This document shows, piece by piece, positions 26,912 to 36,196 of a stretch of 64,000 nt of DNA. Position 1 is the stretch's first letter, and every line of letters begins with the position of its first letter. The position numbers and the translations under genes are program-made. Location of the stretch: assembly GCF_003688405.1 (NCBI RefSeq), contig NZ_REFC01000014.1, positions 434,001-498,000 of the forward strand, in the 5' to 3' direction. This DNA is from Ulvibacter antarcticus. Its GTDB lineage: Bacteria; Bacteroidota; Bacteroidia; Flavobacteriales; Flavobacteriaceae. The notes beneath the pieces were generated by a model. That model worked only from the letters and a program-made list of their open reading frames with translations, ran no database searches and was not told where the DNA came from.

Positions 26912-28009
26912 TTATCTGAAAAGACTCCAATCTAATTTCACAGAAAATACGTTCGAATACAAGGCAGCACTCTGATCACCAATATCCGTAAGCGCATAAT
27001 CAACATAAATTCCTTTGTATTTAAATCCGACCCCAATATTAGGCTGAAACCCTACAGATTCATTGCCGTCCAATTGTTGTACATTCTGAAAATTCCCTAC
27101 ACCTCCTCGTACAAAGATCATGTCTATATATCCAAATTCGAGTCCTAAAGCAGGCGTAATACTTGTTGAAGAAGATGAAAAGATATCGTTGGTTTCTGCA
27201 AAGCGAACGTTGAGGTCTAGTTCGGTTTGTAGCGTGTAATCATAATCATAAACAAATTTCTTCGCCATTCCTAATTGTAGTTTTGGAATGGTAATCTCTG
27301 TGCTTTCCGGAAGTTCCTGATTCTGACCTTCTACTGCTCCTTGAATAGTCGCAAATTCTTCTTCATCGATAGACCAGGCGTTAAAAGTGGTGGTAATATC
27401 ACGCGCCATGATCCCGAATTGCCATCCCTTCTTATTTTCAAACTGTATTCCGGCATCTAGCCCAAATCCCCATGAGGATGCGAACTTCCCAATTACTCGT
27501 CTAATTACTTTCGCATTGATACCGTATTGTAGTCCGTCTAATGGGAGTTTTCTTGCATAGGAAAAAGTGAAACCATAATCGGCAGTTGAGAATAAACTAA
27601 TTCGGTCGTAATTTATATTTCCTTCGTCATCAATTAATTGAGTAGTATTAAGAATATCATCTACTCCAAAGCGAATAATCGATAAACCTACGGCACTCTT
27701 ATCATCCAAGGGCATTGCGAACGCAGCATAATCGTAACTCGCGATGTTGGCGAAATAGGAGGCATGCATTAAAGAAAATTGCTTGTCTTCCAATTTTAAG
27801 AGACCCGCCGGATTCCAATAGCCAGAATTTACATCAGATGTGGACGCGACCACGGCGTTAGACATACCAAAGGCAGCGGCATCCACACCAATGTTCATAA
27901 ATTCGTTTGAGTATTTACGAACAGTTTGTGAAAAGGCAGCACAGCTAACTAAAAATAAAACAAAAAACAGGTTCTTCTTCAAGCGTGAAATTTTGGACAA
28001 ATATCTCAT
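26912..28009 (-). CDS. PorV/PorQ-like outer-membrane beta-barrel protein
   Basis: The 365-residue protein carries a signal peptide (LKKNLFFVLFLVSCAAFSQ) and a FadL-like barrel. NEFMNIGVDAAAFGMSNAVVASTSDVNSGYWNPAGL is the diagnostic N-terminal segment of the PorV/PorQ family. Alternating amphipathic strands run to the end, which closes with VFSVKLDWSLFR, a terminal aromatic as in barrel proteins. Family members serve type IX secretion, but this one is a generic member and its role is not assigned. It is transcribed with the DUF4105 gene, 73 nt apart. Confidence 0.83.
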   Translation of the reverse strand: MRYLSKISRLKKNLFFVLFLVSCAAFSQTVRKYSNEFMNIGVDAAAFGMSNAVVASTSDVNSGYWNPAGLLKLEDKQFSLMHASYFANIASYDYAAFAMPLDDKSAVGLSIIRFGVDDILNTTQLIDDEGNINYDRISLFSTADYGFTFSYARKLPLDGLQYGINAKVIRRVIGKFASSWGFGLDAGIQFENKKGWQFGIMARDITTTFNAWSIDEEEFATIQGAVEGQNQELPESTEITIPKLQLGMAKKFVYDYDYTLQTELDLNVRFAETNDIFSSSSTSITPALGLEFGYIDMIFVRGGVGNFQNVQQLDGNESVGFQPNIGVGFKYKGIYVDYALTDIGDQSAALYSNVFSVKLDWSLFR

Positions 28010-28163
28010 TAATTTACAGAATACTAAACTATAATTTTAACGACATATTGTGTTTTCATGGCATTAGACGCAAATACTTTCCTATTTTTACATTAAATTA
28101 CGAATAGTAATTAAAAGCAGGTCTAATCCTGTTTGAAACTATTAGGAAATACCATCAAAATAT

Positions 28164-28916
28164 ATGATTAAACAAATACCGAATATCATTACCTCACTTA
28201 ACTTATTGTGTGGTTGCGTTGCCATTTTATTTGCAGTTTCGGGAGATCTTGTATCGGCTTCTATTTTTGTTTTCTTCGGAATTTTTTTCGATTTCTTCGA
28301 TGGATTGGCTGCCAGAGTCTTAAACGCGCAAAGCGATGTAGGTCTTGAGCTCGACTCTTTAGCAGATATGGTTACTTCCGGTCTGGCTCCTGCAATCGTA
28401 ATGGTGCAGTTGTTAAGTGAAGCTACCAAAGGAGTACCATTACAATTAGTCTCTGAAAACACGGAATCGATGCACTGGAATAGTGGAAGCATTCCGTTTG
28501 TGCCATTAATCGGACTTTTAATTGCGGTTGCATCTGCTTATAGATTGGCGAAGTTTAATGTAGATACTCGACAGACAACCAGCTTTATTGGCTTACCTAC
28601 ACCCGCAAATACAATTCTGATTCTTAGCTTACCTCTAATTCTTCATTTTCAGTATTCAGAAGGAATAGAACAGATTATTCTGAATAAGTGGTTTCTAATA
28701 GGATTGACATTGCTGAGTTGCATCCTATTGAATGCAGAACTTCCTTTATTTGCTTTAAAATTTAAAACCTGGGATTTCAAGAGCAATGCAATTCGGTACG
28801 TATTTTTACTTATTTGTGTAGTGTTATTGGTTTTTCTGAAATTTATGGCAATTCCGGCCATCATTTTACTTTATATACTGCTTTCGTTGTTCTGGAAAGA
28901 AAAAGAAGTGCATTAG
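28164..28916 (+). CDS. pssA: CDP-diacylglycerol-serine O-phosphatidyltransferase
   Basis: This 250-residue integral membrane enzyme makes phosphatidylserine, the precursor of phosphatidylethanolamine. The CDP-alcohol phosphotransferase signature DG-x2-AR-x8-G-x3-D-x3-D is complete: DGLAAR, then G, D and D in GLELDSLAD (about residues 46-70). About seven hydrophobic segments span the protein; the N-terminal NIITSLNLLCGCVAI is typical of PssA. It is convergent with lptB and divergent from the PorV/PorQ-like gene. Confidence 0.92.
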   Translation: MIKQIPNIITSLNLLCGCVAILFAVSGDLVSASIFVFFGIFFDFFDGLAARVLNAQSDVGLELDSLADMVTSGLAPAIVMVQLLSEATKGVPLQLVSENTESMHWNSGSIPFVPLIGLLIAVASAYRLAKFNVDTRQTTSFIGLPTPANTILILSLPLILHFQYSEGIEQIILNKWFLIGLTLLSCILLNAELPLFALKFKTWDFKSNAIRYVFLLICVVLLVFLKFMAIPAIILLYILLSLFWKEKEVH

Positions 28917-29031
28917 GGGTAGAGCGGTTTGTTTGAGCTCTCCTCTGCAGCCTTTAGCGAAAGAGGAAGCGAGTAGCGATGACCCGACCTTAACTACGAG
29001 CGAGAGGGAGTAGTGAGGGAATGCCCAAATA

Positions 29032-29772
29032 TTAAAACTCCAAACGTTTTTTACGAAGTTCAAAATTTTGTCCCAAATATACTTTACGCACCATTTCGTC
29101 GGCTGCAAGTTCTTCAGGTTCGCCATGTTTTAAGATGCTACCTTCGAACATTAGATACGTGCGGTCTGTAATAGCCAACGTTTCCTGCACGTTATGATCG
29201 GTAATGAGAATTCCTATGTTTTTATTCTTTAACTGTGCAACAATGCGTTGTATGTCTTCCACAGCAACTGGGTCTACGCCGGCAAAGGGTTCATCCAGAA
29301 GAATGAAATGTGGATCGGTTGCCAATGCGCGTGCAATTTCGGTACGTCTACGTTCCCCACCACTTAAAAGATCTCCACGGTTTTTACGAATATGACCCAA
29401 GCCAAATTCGTCAATGAGCGTTTCCATCTTCATGTTTTGCTCTTTTTTGGAAAGCTTGGTGAGTTGCAATACACTTAAAATATTATCTTCCACACTCAAT
29501 TTTCGAAAGACTGATGCCTCCTGCGCAAGATAACCGATACCATTTTGAGCACGTTTGTACATTGGGTAATTAGTGATCTCGGTTCCTTCCAGATAGATGC
29601 GCCCTCCATTCGGTTTTATGAGTCCTACAATCATGTAGAAAGAAGTGGTTTTACCAGCTCCATTAGGTCCTAAAAGCCCTACAATTTCACCTTGGTTAAC
29701 TTCCACAGTGATACCCTTGACCACTTTTCGGCCTTTGTAGGATTTCATTAGGTTCTCGGCTTTTAATTTCAT
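29032..29772 (-). CDS. lptB: LPS export ABC transporter ATP-binding protein
   Basis: The 246-residue ATPase drives LPS extraction from the inner membrane with LptFG and LptC. Walker A is GPNGAGKTT (35-43), the Q-loop region is [18 protein letters not shown], the signature is [15 protein letters not shown], Walker B is [13 protein letters not shown] and the H-loop is LITDHNV. The LSGGERRR signature with FAGVDP is characteristic of LptB. It ends with the KKRLEF tail. Kdo-pathway kdsD lies close by on the same strand. Confidence 0.94.
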   Translation of the reverse strand: MKLKAENLMKSYKGRKVVKGITVEVNQGEIVGLLGPNGAGKTTSFYMIVGLIKPNGGRIYLEGTEITNYPMYKRAQNGIGYLAQEASVFRKLSVEDNILSVLQLTKLSKKEQNMKMETLIDEFGLGHIRKNRGDLLSGGERRRTEIARALATDPHFILLDEPFAGVDPVAVEDIQRIVAQLKNKNIGILITDHNVQETLAITDRTYLMFEGSILKHGEPEELAADEMVRKVYLGQNFELRKKRLEF

Positions 29773-29832
29773 TCGGACTTGGCTTCAGATAAGTTAACGT
29801 TAAAAGTACTATATAATTTTCCGAAGAAAAAA

Positions 29833-30186
29833 TCAGGCATTATTTTGCTCTAAAGCTTCCCAATATTCATAAGCACGACGTAAATGTGGAATTACAATGG
29901 TGCCTCCAATTAAAAGCGATACACTCATTCCATCTACTACTTCTTCCTTGCTTATTCCCAGCTTGTAACATTCTTCCAAATGATAACGAACGCAGTCGTC
30001 GCATCTTAAAACGAGTGAATTTCCTAGTCCTAACAGTTCTTTTGTCTTTTTTGAAAGGGCTCCTTCAGTAAATGCGTTGGTGTCCAGATTAAAAATTCGC
30101 TTGATGATTTTATTATTATCGGCAAGCATTTTTTCGTTCATTTTTGAACGATAGGCGTTAAATTCTTCTACTATATTATTTGACAT
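29833..30186 (-). CDS. Carboxymuconolactone decarboxylase family (AhpD-like) protein
   Basis: The 117-residue protein belongs to the CMD/AhpD family. RCDDCVRYHLEECYKLGISKEEV holds the redox-type CxxC and the downstream His, as in AhpD-like thiol peroxidase partners. An all-alpha protein of this length matches the single-domain subfamily. It overlaps the tatC 3' end by 11 nt on the same strand, so it is probably cotranscribed. Whether it acts as a peroxidase or a decarboxylase is not evident. Confidence 0.85.
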   Translation of the reverse strand: MSNNIVEEFNAYRSKMNEKMLADNNKIIKRIFNLDTNAFTEGALSKKTKELLGLGNSLVLRCDDCVRYHLEECYKLGISKEEVVDGMSVSLLIGGTIVIPHLRRAYEYWEALEQNNA

Positions 30187-31018
30187 GGGCTTTTTCTCTT
30201 TTACGTTGTTTTCGTACTACAGCAGCTGAAATAAAGATACTTATCTCGTATAATATTAGAACTGGTACCGAAACGATTACCTGACTGGCAATATCCGGGG
30301 GAGTAATTATAGCAGACAAAATTAGTACCCCAACCAGCGCAAATTTGCGATAAGTACGAAGTAATTTAGGGGTGACAATCCCAACTTTAGTTAGGAAATA
30401 AATGATTATTGGTAACTCGAAAATAAGTCCGCTGGCTAATACCGAGGCTCGAACGAGACCAATATAGCTACTAAGATCAAAATCGTTAAAGACTTGATCA
30501 CTTACGCGGTAACTTCCTAAAAAGTTAATTGATAATGGGGTGACTACGTAATATCCAAACAACACTCCCAGAAAGAATAGAAAGGAAGCAATTACAATAA
30601 AGAAGCGACTGTTACTGCGTTCATTAGAACGCATTCCCGGGCTGATAAACTTCCAGAATTCATAGATAACATAAGGGAAACCAACGATAAACCCGGTCAT
30701 TATTGAGGTCCATATATGTGCAGAAAATTGTCCTGACATGGTTCTGCTTTGAATTCGAAATTGTGATTCGGTAAAACAGAAGCTGTCTTCTAGTCCAATT
30801 GTATTTGCAAGTCTGCAAAGTAATTTATACGTAGGGAAATCCGGATTTTTTGGTCCAAATATTAGCACATCGAAAATAAAGTCCTTCGCTAGAAAAGCAA
30901 CTACAGACAGCGCCAATACTACTCCTGTCGCGCGAATGAGGTGCCATCTTAGATCTTCAAGATGATCTAGAAATGACATTTCTTTTTCGGAATTTTTATT
31001 TTTTAAGGTTTTCGACAT
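30176..31018 (-). CDS. tatC: Sec-independent translocase subunit TatC
   Basis: TatC is the receptor for twin-arginine signal peptides. The 280-residue protein opens with EKEMSFLDHLEDLRWHLIRA, the hallmark cytoplasmic segment, and has six membrane helices. FIVGFPYVIYEFWKFISPGM is the conserved loop and LIFELPIIIYFLTKVGI follows. I start it at ATG 31018, which overlaps the kdsD stop by 1 nt; an upstream in-frame ATG would add 16 non-conserved residues inside kdsD. At least one likely Tat substrate is encoded in this window (45185-46348). Confidence 0.95.
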   Translation of the reverse strand: MSKTLKNKNSEKEMSFLDHLEDLRWHLIRATGVVLALSVVAFLAKDFIFDVLIFGPKNPDFPTYKLLCRLANTIGLEDSFCFTESQFRIQSRTMSGQFSAHIWTSIMTGFIVGFPYVIYEFWKFISPGMRSNERSNSRFFIVIASFLFFLGVLFGYYVVTPLSINFLGSYRVSDQVFNDFDLSSYIGLVRASVLASGLIFELPIIIYFLTKVGIVTPKLLRTYRKFALVGVLILSAIITPPDIASQVIVSVPVLILYEISIFISAAVVRKQRKREKAHVK

Positions 31019-31983
31019 TAAATGATACCTTCTTTCGTAAGGTTGTGGATGTGCACTACCCCGCAATATTTTCCTTTCTCTTCAGCGAGGATCTGAGTGA
31101 TGCCAAAGGTATCCATAATTTCCATTGCTTCGACTGCCATGGCATCGTTAGATATCATTTTTGGATTTTTAGACATAATGTCTTTTGCGGTTAATCCTTT
31201 AAAGGTGTCAACTTTGCTTAACATTCTACGAAGATCCCCGTCGGTAATAATCCCTACAACCTTATTGTTCTCAACAACAGCGGTAACTCCAAGCATTTTT
31301 TTGGAGATCTCAACAATAACTTCTTTTAGATCTGTATCGGGATGAACCTCAGGCTTTTCGTTTAAAGCGGTTAGGTTGCTTACTCTTAGATAGAGCTTTT
31401 TACCTAGAGATCCACCAGGATGAAATTTCGCGAAGTCCTTACTCGAAAAACCATGAAGGTCTAATAAGCACATTGCCAGCGCATCACCAATCACTAATTG
31501 AGCTGTCGTACTGGTCGTGGGCGCGAGATTATTTGGACATGCTTCTTTTTCAACATATGCGTGTAATACATAATCTGCTTGAGTTCCAAGGAATGATTCT
31601 CGGTTGGAGGTGATCGCAATAAGCTTATTTCCAATCGCTTTAATTAGTGGAACCAGCACTTTTATTTCCGGGGTATTACCACTTTTTGAAATACAAATAA
31701 CAGTGTCGTTTTCCTGTATGGTTCCCAGATCTCCGTGGATCGCATCGGCTGCATGCATAAAGATAGCAGGTGTTCCGGTTGAATTGAGCGTTGCCACAAT
31801 TTTGGTTGCGATGTTCGCGCTTTTTCCAATCCCGGTGATGATCACTCTTCCCTTCGAATTATAAATATAATCAACGGCCTCAGCGAATTCTTCGTTCACA
31901 AGGGAGGACAGATTAAAAATCGCTTTGCTTTCAGTTTCAATGGTTTTCCTCGCCACTGAAATAATTCGGGCTTTTTTGTTCAA
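31018..31983 (-). CDS. kdsD: Arabinose-5-phosphate isomerase (KpsF/GutQ family)
   Basis: The enzyme interconverts ribulose-5-P and arabinose-5-P, the first step to Kdo for LPS. The 321-residue protein has an N-terminal SIS domain (GIGKSANIATKIVATLNSTGTPAIFMHAADAIHGDLG; VICISKSGNTPEI; GDALAMCLL) followed by FHPGGSLGKKL. Two CBS domains fill the last third (VVGIITDGDLRRML). TTG start at 31983. It is divergent from recQ and coupled to tatC by a 1-nt overlap. Confidence 0.93.
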   Translation of the reverse strand: MNKKARIISVARKTIETESKAIFNLSSLVNEEFAEAVDYIYNSKGRVIITGIGKSANIATKIVATLNSTGTPAIFMHAADAIHGDLGTIQENDTVICISKSGNTPEIKVLVPLIKAIGNKLIAITSNRESFLGTQADYVLHAYVEKEACPNNLAPTTSTTAQLVIGDALAMCLLDLHGFSSKDFAKFHPGGSLGKKLYLRVSNLTALNEKPEVHPDTDLKEVIVEISKKMLGVTAVVENNKVVGIITDGDLRRMLSKVDTFKGLTAKDIMSKNPKMISNDAMAVEAMEIMDTFGITQILAEEKGKYCGVVHIHNLTKEGII

Positions 31984-32119
31984 AATTTTACGCTTTTGAT
32001 TGTTTGTAACTGATTCAGAAATTAGTATATTTAGATTGAAATTTAAATCATATGTGGTTTAAAGATCAGATTTTACACAAATAAGATGCAGTTATATAAT
32101 ATTGGTTGCAAAATTACAA

Positions 32120-32148
32120 TTGTTCCATTGCATAAACAATTAATTTTG
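32120..32148 (+). promoter_or_regulatory. recQ promoter, Bacteroidota type
   Basis: TTG at 32120-32122 and TAATTTTG at 32141-32148 are separated by 18 nt, close to the -33/-7 arrangement of the Bacteroidota primary sigma factor. They lie 40 nt before the GTG start of recQ in the divergent kdsD-recQ gap. Confidence 0.6.
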
Positions 32149-32187
32149 ATGGCTGAAACTAATTCTTTTTAAAACAACCCAAGCGGC

Positions 32188-34380
32188 GTGAGCGAAATTG
32201 ATATATACGCAGCACTCAAGACTTATTTTGGATTTACAAAGTTCAAGGGACTCCAGGAACCGGTAATTAAAAGTTTACTTTCCGGAGATGATACTTTTGT
32301 TGTTATGCCAACGGGAGGTGGGAAGTCTTTGTGCTATCAGCTACCGGCATTGATTAATGAGGGTACTGCTATTGTAGTTTCCCCTTTAATTGCGTTAATG
32401 AAAAATCAGGTGGATGCGTTACGTGCGCTCTCTTCGGAAGAAGGCATTGCTCATGTATTGAATTCTTCATTGAATAAAACAGAAGTTAAGAAAGTTAAGA
32501 GCGACATAGAAGCAGGAATAACTAAGCTGCTTTATGTGGCTCCGGAATCCCTTACGAAAGAAGAGTATGTAGAATTTCTTCAGAATCAAACTATTTCGTT
32601 TTTAGCAATAGATGAAGCGCACTGTATTAGCGAGTGGGGACACGACTTCCGTCCTGAATACAGAAATCTAAAATCTATTATTCAACGAATCGGTGATAAT
32701 ATTCCTATTATCGGTCTTACGGCTACAGCAACTCCTAAAGTACAGGAAGATATTTTAAAGAATCTTGGAATTCAGGATGCCAATACTTTTAAAGCATCAT
32801 TTAATCGCCCGAATTTATATTACGAAATTCGTCCTAAGACCAAGAATGTGGATGGTGATGTCACTCGTTTTGTAAAACAACATGAAGGTAAAAGTGGTAT
32901 TATTTATTGTTTGAGCCGAAAGAGAGTGGAGCAATTAGCTCAAATTCTTCAAGTAAATGGGGTAAAGGCAGTTCCCTATCACGCTGGACTGGATGCAAAA
33001 ACTCGAGTTAGGCATCAGGATATGTTTTTGATGGAAGATGTAGATGTGGTAGTTGCAACTATTGCCTTTGGGATGGGAATTGACAAACCTGACGTCCGAT
33101 TTGTAGTACACAATGATATTCCAAAAAGTATAGAGAGTTACTATCAGGAAACTGGTAGAGCTGGAAGAGATGGAGGAGAAGGGCATTGTTTGGCTTATTA
33201 CTCGTACAAGGATATTGAGAAGCTGGAAAAATTTATGAGTGGTAAACCGGTTGCAGAGCAGGAGATAGGACATGCATTATTACAGGAAGTCGTAGCATTC
33301 GCTGAAACTTCCATGTCAAGGAGAAAGTTTATTTTGCATTATTTCGGGGAAGAATTTGATAATGAAACCGGAGATGGTGGAGCCATGGACGATAATATGC
33401 GTTATCCGAAAAAGAAACACGAAGCTAAAGAAGATGCGGTTCGGTTAATCACTGTAGTGGATCGAACCAATGAACAATATAAATCGAAGGAAATTGTAAA
33501 TGTTTTGATTGGTAAGGCCAATGCAATGATTAAGTCACATCGTACAGATACTCAGGATTTCTTCGGAATAGGTCACATGCATGAAGCTGCTTATTGGATG
33601 GCTTTGTTAAGGCAACTATTAGTCGCAAGATATCTTAAGAAAGATATTGAAACCTATGGTGTGGTAAAACTAACGGAAGAAGGAAAGAATTACCTTATAT
33701 CGCCGGTTTCATTTTTGATGACCGAGGATCATTCGTTCAAAGAGGCAAATGATGATATTGTTATTGTCTCAGAGATGAGCGGAGCCGTTGCCGATGATAA
33801 GCTCTTCAAATTGCTTAAAGCCGAACGTAAAAAGGTGGCAGATACATTAAAATTACCCCCATTTGTGATTTTTCAGGATCCTTCACTTGAAGATATGGCC
33901 TTAAAATACCCAACAAGTCTTGAGGAACTTGCAAATGTACATGGCGTTGCCGAGGGAAAAGCTAAAAAATATGGAAAATCTTTTGTGAAGCTTATCCAAA
34001 AGTATGTTGATGAAAATGATATACTACGACCAGATGATTTTGTTGTGAAAACTACTGGAAGTAATAGTGCTATTAAATTATATGTAATCCAAAATGTAGA
34101 TCGAAAATTACCCCTTACCGATATCGCTTCTGCGAAAGGCTTGGAAATAAGTGACCTAATTAAGGAAATGGAAGCCATTGTTTATAGCGGCACCAAACTC
34201 GATATTAGTTATTGGATAGACGATTTACTCGATGAGGAACAACAAGAAGAGATACACGAGTATTTTCTGGAAGCAGAGAATGATAATATTGAAATCGCCA
34301 TGGAAGAATTCGACGGTGATTATGATATTGAAGAGCTTCGGTTGTATCGAATCAAGTTTATTAGTGAGGTTGCAAATTAG
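32188..34380 (+). CDS. recQ: ATP-dependent DNA helicase RecQ
   Basis: The 730-residue 3'-5' superfamily 2 helicase acts in recombination and repair. It shows the Q-motif region (YFGFTKFKGLQEPVI), Walker A PTGGGKS (41-47), DEAHCISEWGHDFRPEY, GLTATATP, ATIAFGMGIDKPDVRFVVHNDIPKSIESYYQETGRAGRDG and a short zinc/RQC region. After the RQC winged helix, the HRDC-type segment (YPTSLEELANVHGVAEGKAKKYG) and an acidic C-terminal tail follow. The zinc-binding cysteines of E. coli RecQ are not obvious after the helicase core. GTG start chosen because it gives the usual N-terminus. Confidence 0.95.
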   Translation: MSEIDIYAALKTYFGFTKFKGLQEPVIKSLLSGDDTFVVMPTGGGKSLCYQLPALINEGTAIVVSPLIALMKNQVDALRALSSEEGIAHVLNSSLNKTEVKKVKSDIEAGITKLLYVAPESLTKEEYVEFLQNQTISFLAIDEAHCISEWGHDFRPEYRNLKSIIQRIGDNIPIIGLTATATPKVQEDILKNLGIQDANTFKASFNRPNLYYEIRPKTKNVDGDVTRFVKQHEGKSGIIYCLSRKRVEQLAQILQVNGVKAVPYHAGLDAKTRVRHQDMFLMEDVDVVVATIAFGMGIDKPDVRFVVHNDIPKSIESYYQETGRAGRDGGEGHCLAYYSYKDIEKLEKFMSGKPVAEQEIGHALLQEVVAFAETSMSRRKFILHYFGEEFDNETGDGGAMDDNMRYPKKKHEAKEDAVRLITVVDRTNEQYKSKEIVNVLIGKANAMIKSHRTDTQDFFGIGHMHEAAYWMALLRQLLVARYLKKDIETYGVVKLTEEGKNYLISPVSFLMTEDHSFKEANDDIVIVSEMSGAVADDKLFKLLKAERKKVADTLKLPPFVIFQDPSLEDMALKYPTSLEELANVHGVAEGKAKKYGKSFVKLIQKYVDENDILRPDDFVVKTTGSNSAIKLYVIQNVDRKLPLTDIASAKGLEISDLIKEMEAIVYSGTKLDISYWIDDLLDEEQQEEIHEYFLEAENDNIEIAMEEFDGDYDIEELRLYRIKFISEVAN

Positions 34381-34448
34381 ATTTTTACATCATCCTTTTC
34401 ATTTATAACAATCCTATTATCCGTTCTATTTATTTCAAAAGCAATCCG

Positions 34449-34456
34449 TACCTTTG
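34449..34456 (+). promoter_or_regulatory. Candidate -7 element before the prolyl isomerase gene
   Basis: TACCTTTG matches TAnnTTTG, 24 nt before ATG 34481. The -33 region has no clear TTG. Confidence 0.5.
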
Positions 34457-34480
34457 CCGCTCATAAAAAACTAGTAAGCA

Positions 34481-35416
34481 ATGCAAGACGGTATTTACGC
34501 AAAAATAACGACTGAAAAAGGAGAAATTCTTGGAAAATTAACCTACAAAAAGACACCGGGAACGGTTGCAAATTTTGTGGCGTTAGCAGAAGGAAATTTA
34601 GAAAACAACGCGAAACCACAAGGAACGCCATACTATGACGGCTTAAAATTTCACAGAGTAATCCCTAATTTCATGGTTCAGGGAGGAGATCCTGCTGGAA
34701 CAGGAGCCGGAGGGCCGGGTTATAAGTTTGAGGACGAATTCCATCCAGAATTAAAACATGATAAGCCTGGAGTTTTCTCAATGGCAAATTCAGGTCCGGG
34801 GACTAATGGAAGTCAATTTTTTATCACACATGTACCTACAGATTGGTTAGATAATAAGCATACTGTATTTGGTAATGTGATAGAAGGACAGGATGTGGTT
34901 GATACTGTTGCTCAGGGGGACAGTATGAAAACAGTAGAGATTATTAGAGTTGGGAAAGAAGCTCAAGATTGGAATGCTGTTGAATCCTTCAGAAAATTTA
35001 ATGGTGCTAAGGCAGAGCGGGAAGCTGCGGCTAATAAGGCACAAGAAGATTCGATGAAAGATCTGGTTCAAGGCTTCGATAAAACTGAAAGTGGTTTATA
35101 TTTTAAACACATTCAGAAGGGAGAAGGTGTAAAACCAAATCAAGGACAAACAGTTGCTGTTCATTATAAAGGAATGCTGGCAAACGGACAAGAATTTGAT
35201 AATTCATACAAAAGAGGGAATCCTATCGAGTTTCCAGTAGGAACAGGACAGGTGATACAAGGATGGGATGAAGGAATCATGCTTTTGAACCAAGGTGATA
35301 AGGCTCGATTTGTAATTCCATCGAATTTGGCATATGGTGAACAAGGTGCTGGCGGAGTTATTCCTCCCAATGCAACGCTGATCTTTGATGTCGAATTGAT
35401 GAATGTAAAGGGATAA
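34481..35416 (+). CDS. Cyclophilin-FKBP dual-domain peptidyl-prolyl isomerase
   Basis: The 311-residue protein joins two unrelated prolyl isomerase folds. Residues 1-160 are cyclophilin: [47 protein letters not shown] and [11 protein letters not shown] charged linker (about 165-205) follows. Residues 205-311 are [38 protein letters not shown] and [28 protein letters not shown]. Both active sites look intact. No signal peptide, so cytoplasmic folding is likely. Such cyclophilin-FKBP fusions are known from Flavobacterium. A strong terminator follows. Confidence 0.95.
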   Translation: MQDGIYAKITTEKGEILGKLTYKKTPGTVANFVALAEGNLENNAKPQGTPYYDGLKFHRVIPNFMVQGGDPAGTGAGGPGYKFEDEFHPELKHDKPGVFSMANSGPGTNGSQFFITHVPTDWLDNKHTVFGNVIEGQDVVDTVAQGDSMKTVEIIRVGKEAQDWNAVESFRKFNGAKAEREAAANKAQEDSMKDLVQGFDKTESGLYFKHIQKGEGVKPNQGQTVAVHYKGMLANGQEFDNSYKRGNPIEFPVGTGQVIQGWDEGIMLLNQGDKARFVIPSNLAYGEQGAGGVIPPNATLIFDVELMNVKG

Positions 35417-35465
35417 TTTTCACATCGAATAGAAAGAAAAAACTTTCAGAAATAATAAGTTCAGA

Positions 35466-35501
35466 ACGCCTTAGGAGACTAAGGCGTTTTGTATTTTTAT
35501 A
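35466..35501 (+). terminator. Rho-independent terminator
   Basis: ACGCCTTAG and CTAAGGCGT form a 9-bp stem around a GAGA loop (35466-35487), followed by TTTTGTATTTTT. It ends the prolyl isomerase transcript. It lies directly before the DinB-family gene. Confidence 0.9.
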
Positions 35502-35503
35502 AG

Positions 35504-36040
35504 ATGGATATTGAAAAATTAAAATACCCCATCGGCAAATTTGATTGCCCTTCGAATATTGATTCTGAAAAACTGGAAGCCTGGATTTCGATCTTAGAGC
35601 ATTTTCCAAATCGATTGGCTTCATTGGTCGAAAATCTTTCCGAAGCACAATTAAATACTCAATATCGCCCCGATGGTTGGACGGTACGGCAAGTAATCCA
35701 TCATGTCTATGATAGTCATCACAATAGTTATTCGAGATATAAATGGGCTTTGACAGAAGAAACACCATTAATAAAGGTTTACAATGAAGCCGATTGGGCA
35801 AAATTATTTGACGGAGCTACGGCACCTATTGAAACTACGCTTCCTGCGTTAACAGCACTTCATGCCAAACTTGTTTTTTTATTAAAAGGTATGAAACCAG
35901 AGGATTTTCAAAGAGAGTTTATTCATCCAGATAAAAAGGAAAAGGTGACCCTTGCAGAAAATACAGGAATCTACGCCTGGCATTGCAATCATCATTATGC
36001 CCACATCGAAACTTTAGTAAAAAGAGAAGGGTGGAAATAG
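35504..36040 (+). CDS. DinB/YfiT-family putative metal-dependent hydrolase
   Basis: The 178-residue protein is a four-helix DinB-superfamily member of the YfiT (bacillithiol S-transferase-like) branch. WTVRQVIHHVYDSHHNSYSRYKWAL and YAWHCNHHYAHIETLVKREGW supply the three metal-binding His of the family. YPIGKF at the N-terminus is the conserved YfiT start. ATG 35504 is preferred over an in-frame TTG at 35489 that lies in the preceding terminator. Substrate unknown; thiol transfer or detoxification is the family role. Confidence 0.85.
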   Translation: MDIEKLKYPIGKFDCPSNIDSEKLEAWISILEHFPNRLASLVENLSEAQLNTQYRPDGWTVRQVIHHVYDSHHNSYSRYKWALTEETPLIKVYNEADWAKLFDGATAPIETTLPALTALHAKLVFLLKGMKPEDFQREFIHPDKKEKVTLAENTGIYAWHCNHHYAHIETLVKREGWK

Positions 36041-36121
36041 GTTCTTATCTATTGAAACGCTAGAATGAAAACACCTTACTAATACGGAACACTCAACGTT
36101 TAAAATTTAATGAGTAATATT

Positions 36122-36153
36122 CAGTTTACAGTTTACAGTTTACAGTTTACAGT
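36122..36153. repeat. Heptamer tandem repeat (CAGTTTA)
   Basis: Four full CAGTTTA units plus CAGT lie between the convergent DinB-family and thioredoxin-like genes. It is another 7-bp-period repeat, with a sequence different from that at 25572. GTGATCGGTGAGTAGTGTTCAG follows, recalling the GTGAG words of the first array. Confidence 0.9.
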
Positions 36154-36196
36154 GATCGGTGAGTAGTGTTCAGTAACTTTCGACGTCAAATATTTA

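Noticed and set aside
31019-31066. N-terminal extension of TatC
   Set aside because: It would overlap the kdsD coding sequence by 48 nt and puts 16 non-conserved residues before the standard TatC N-terminus.
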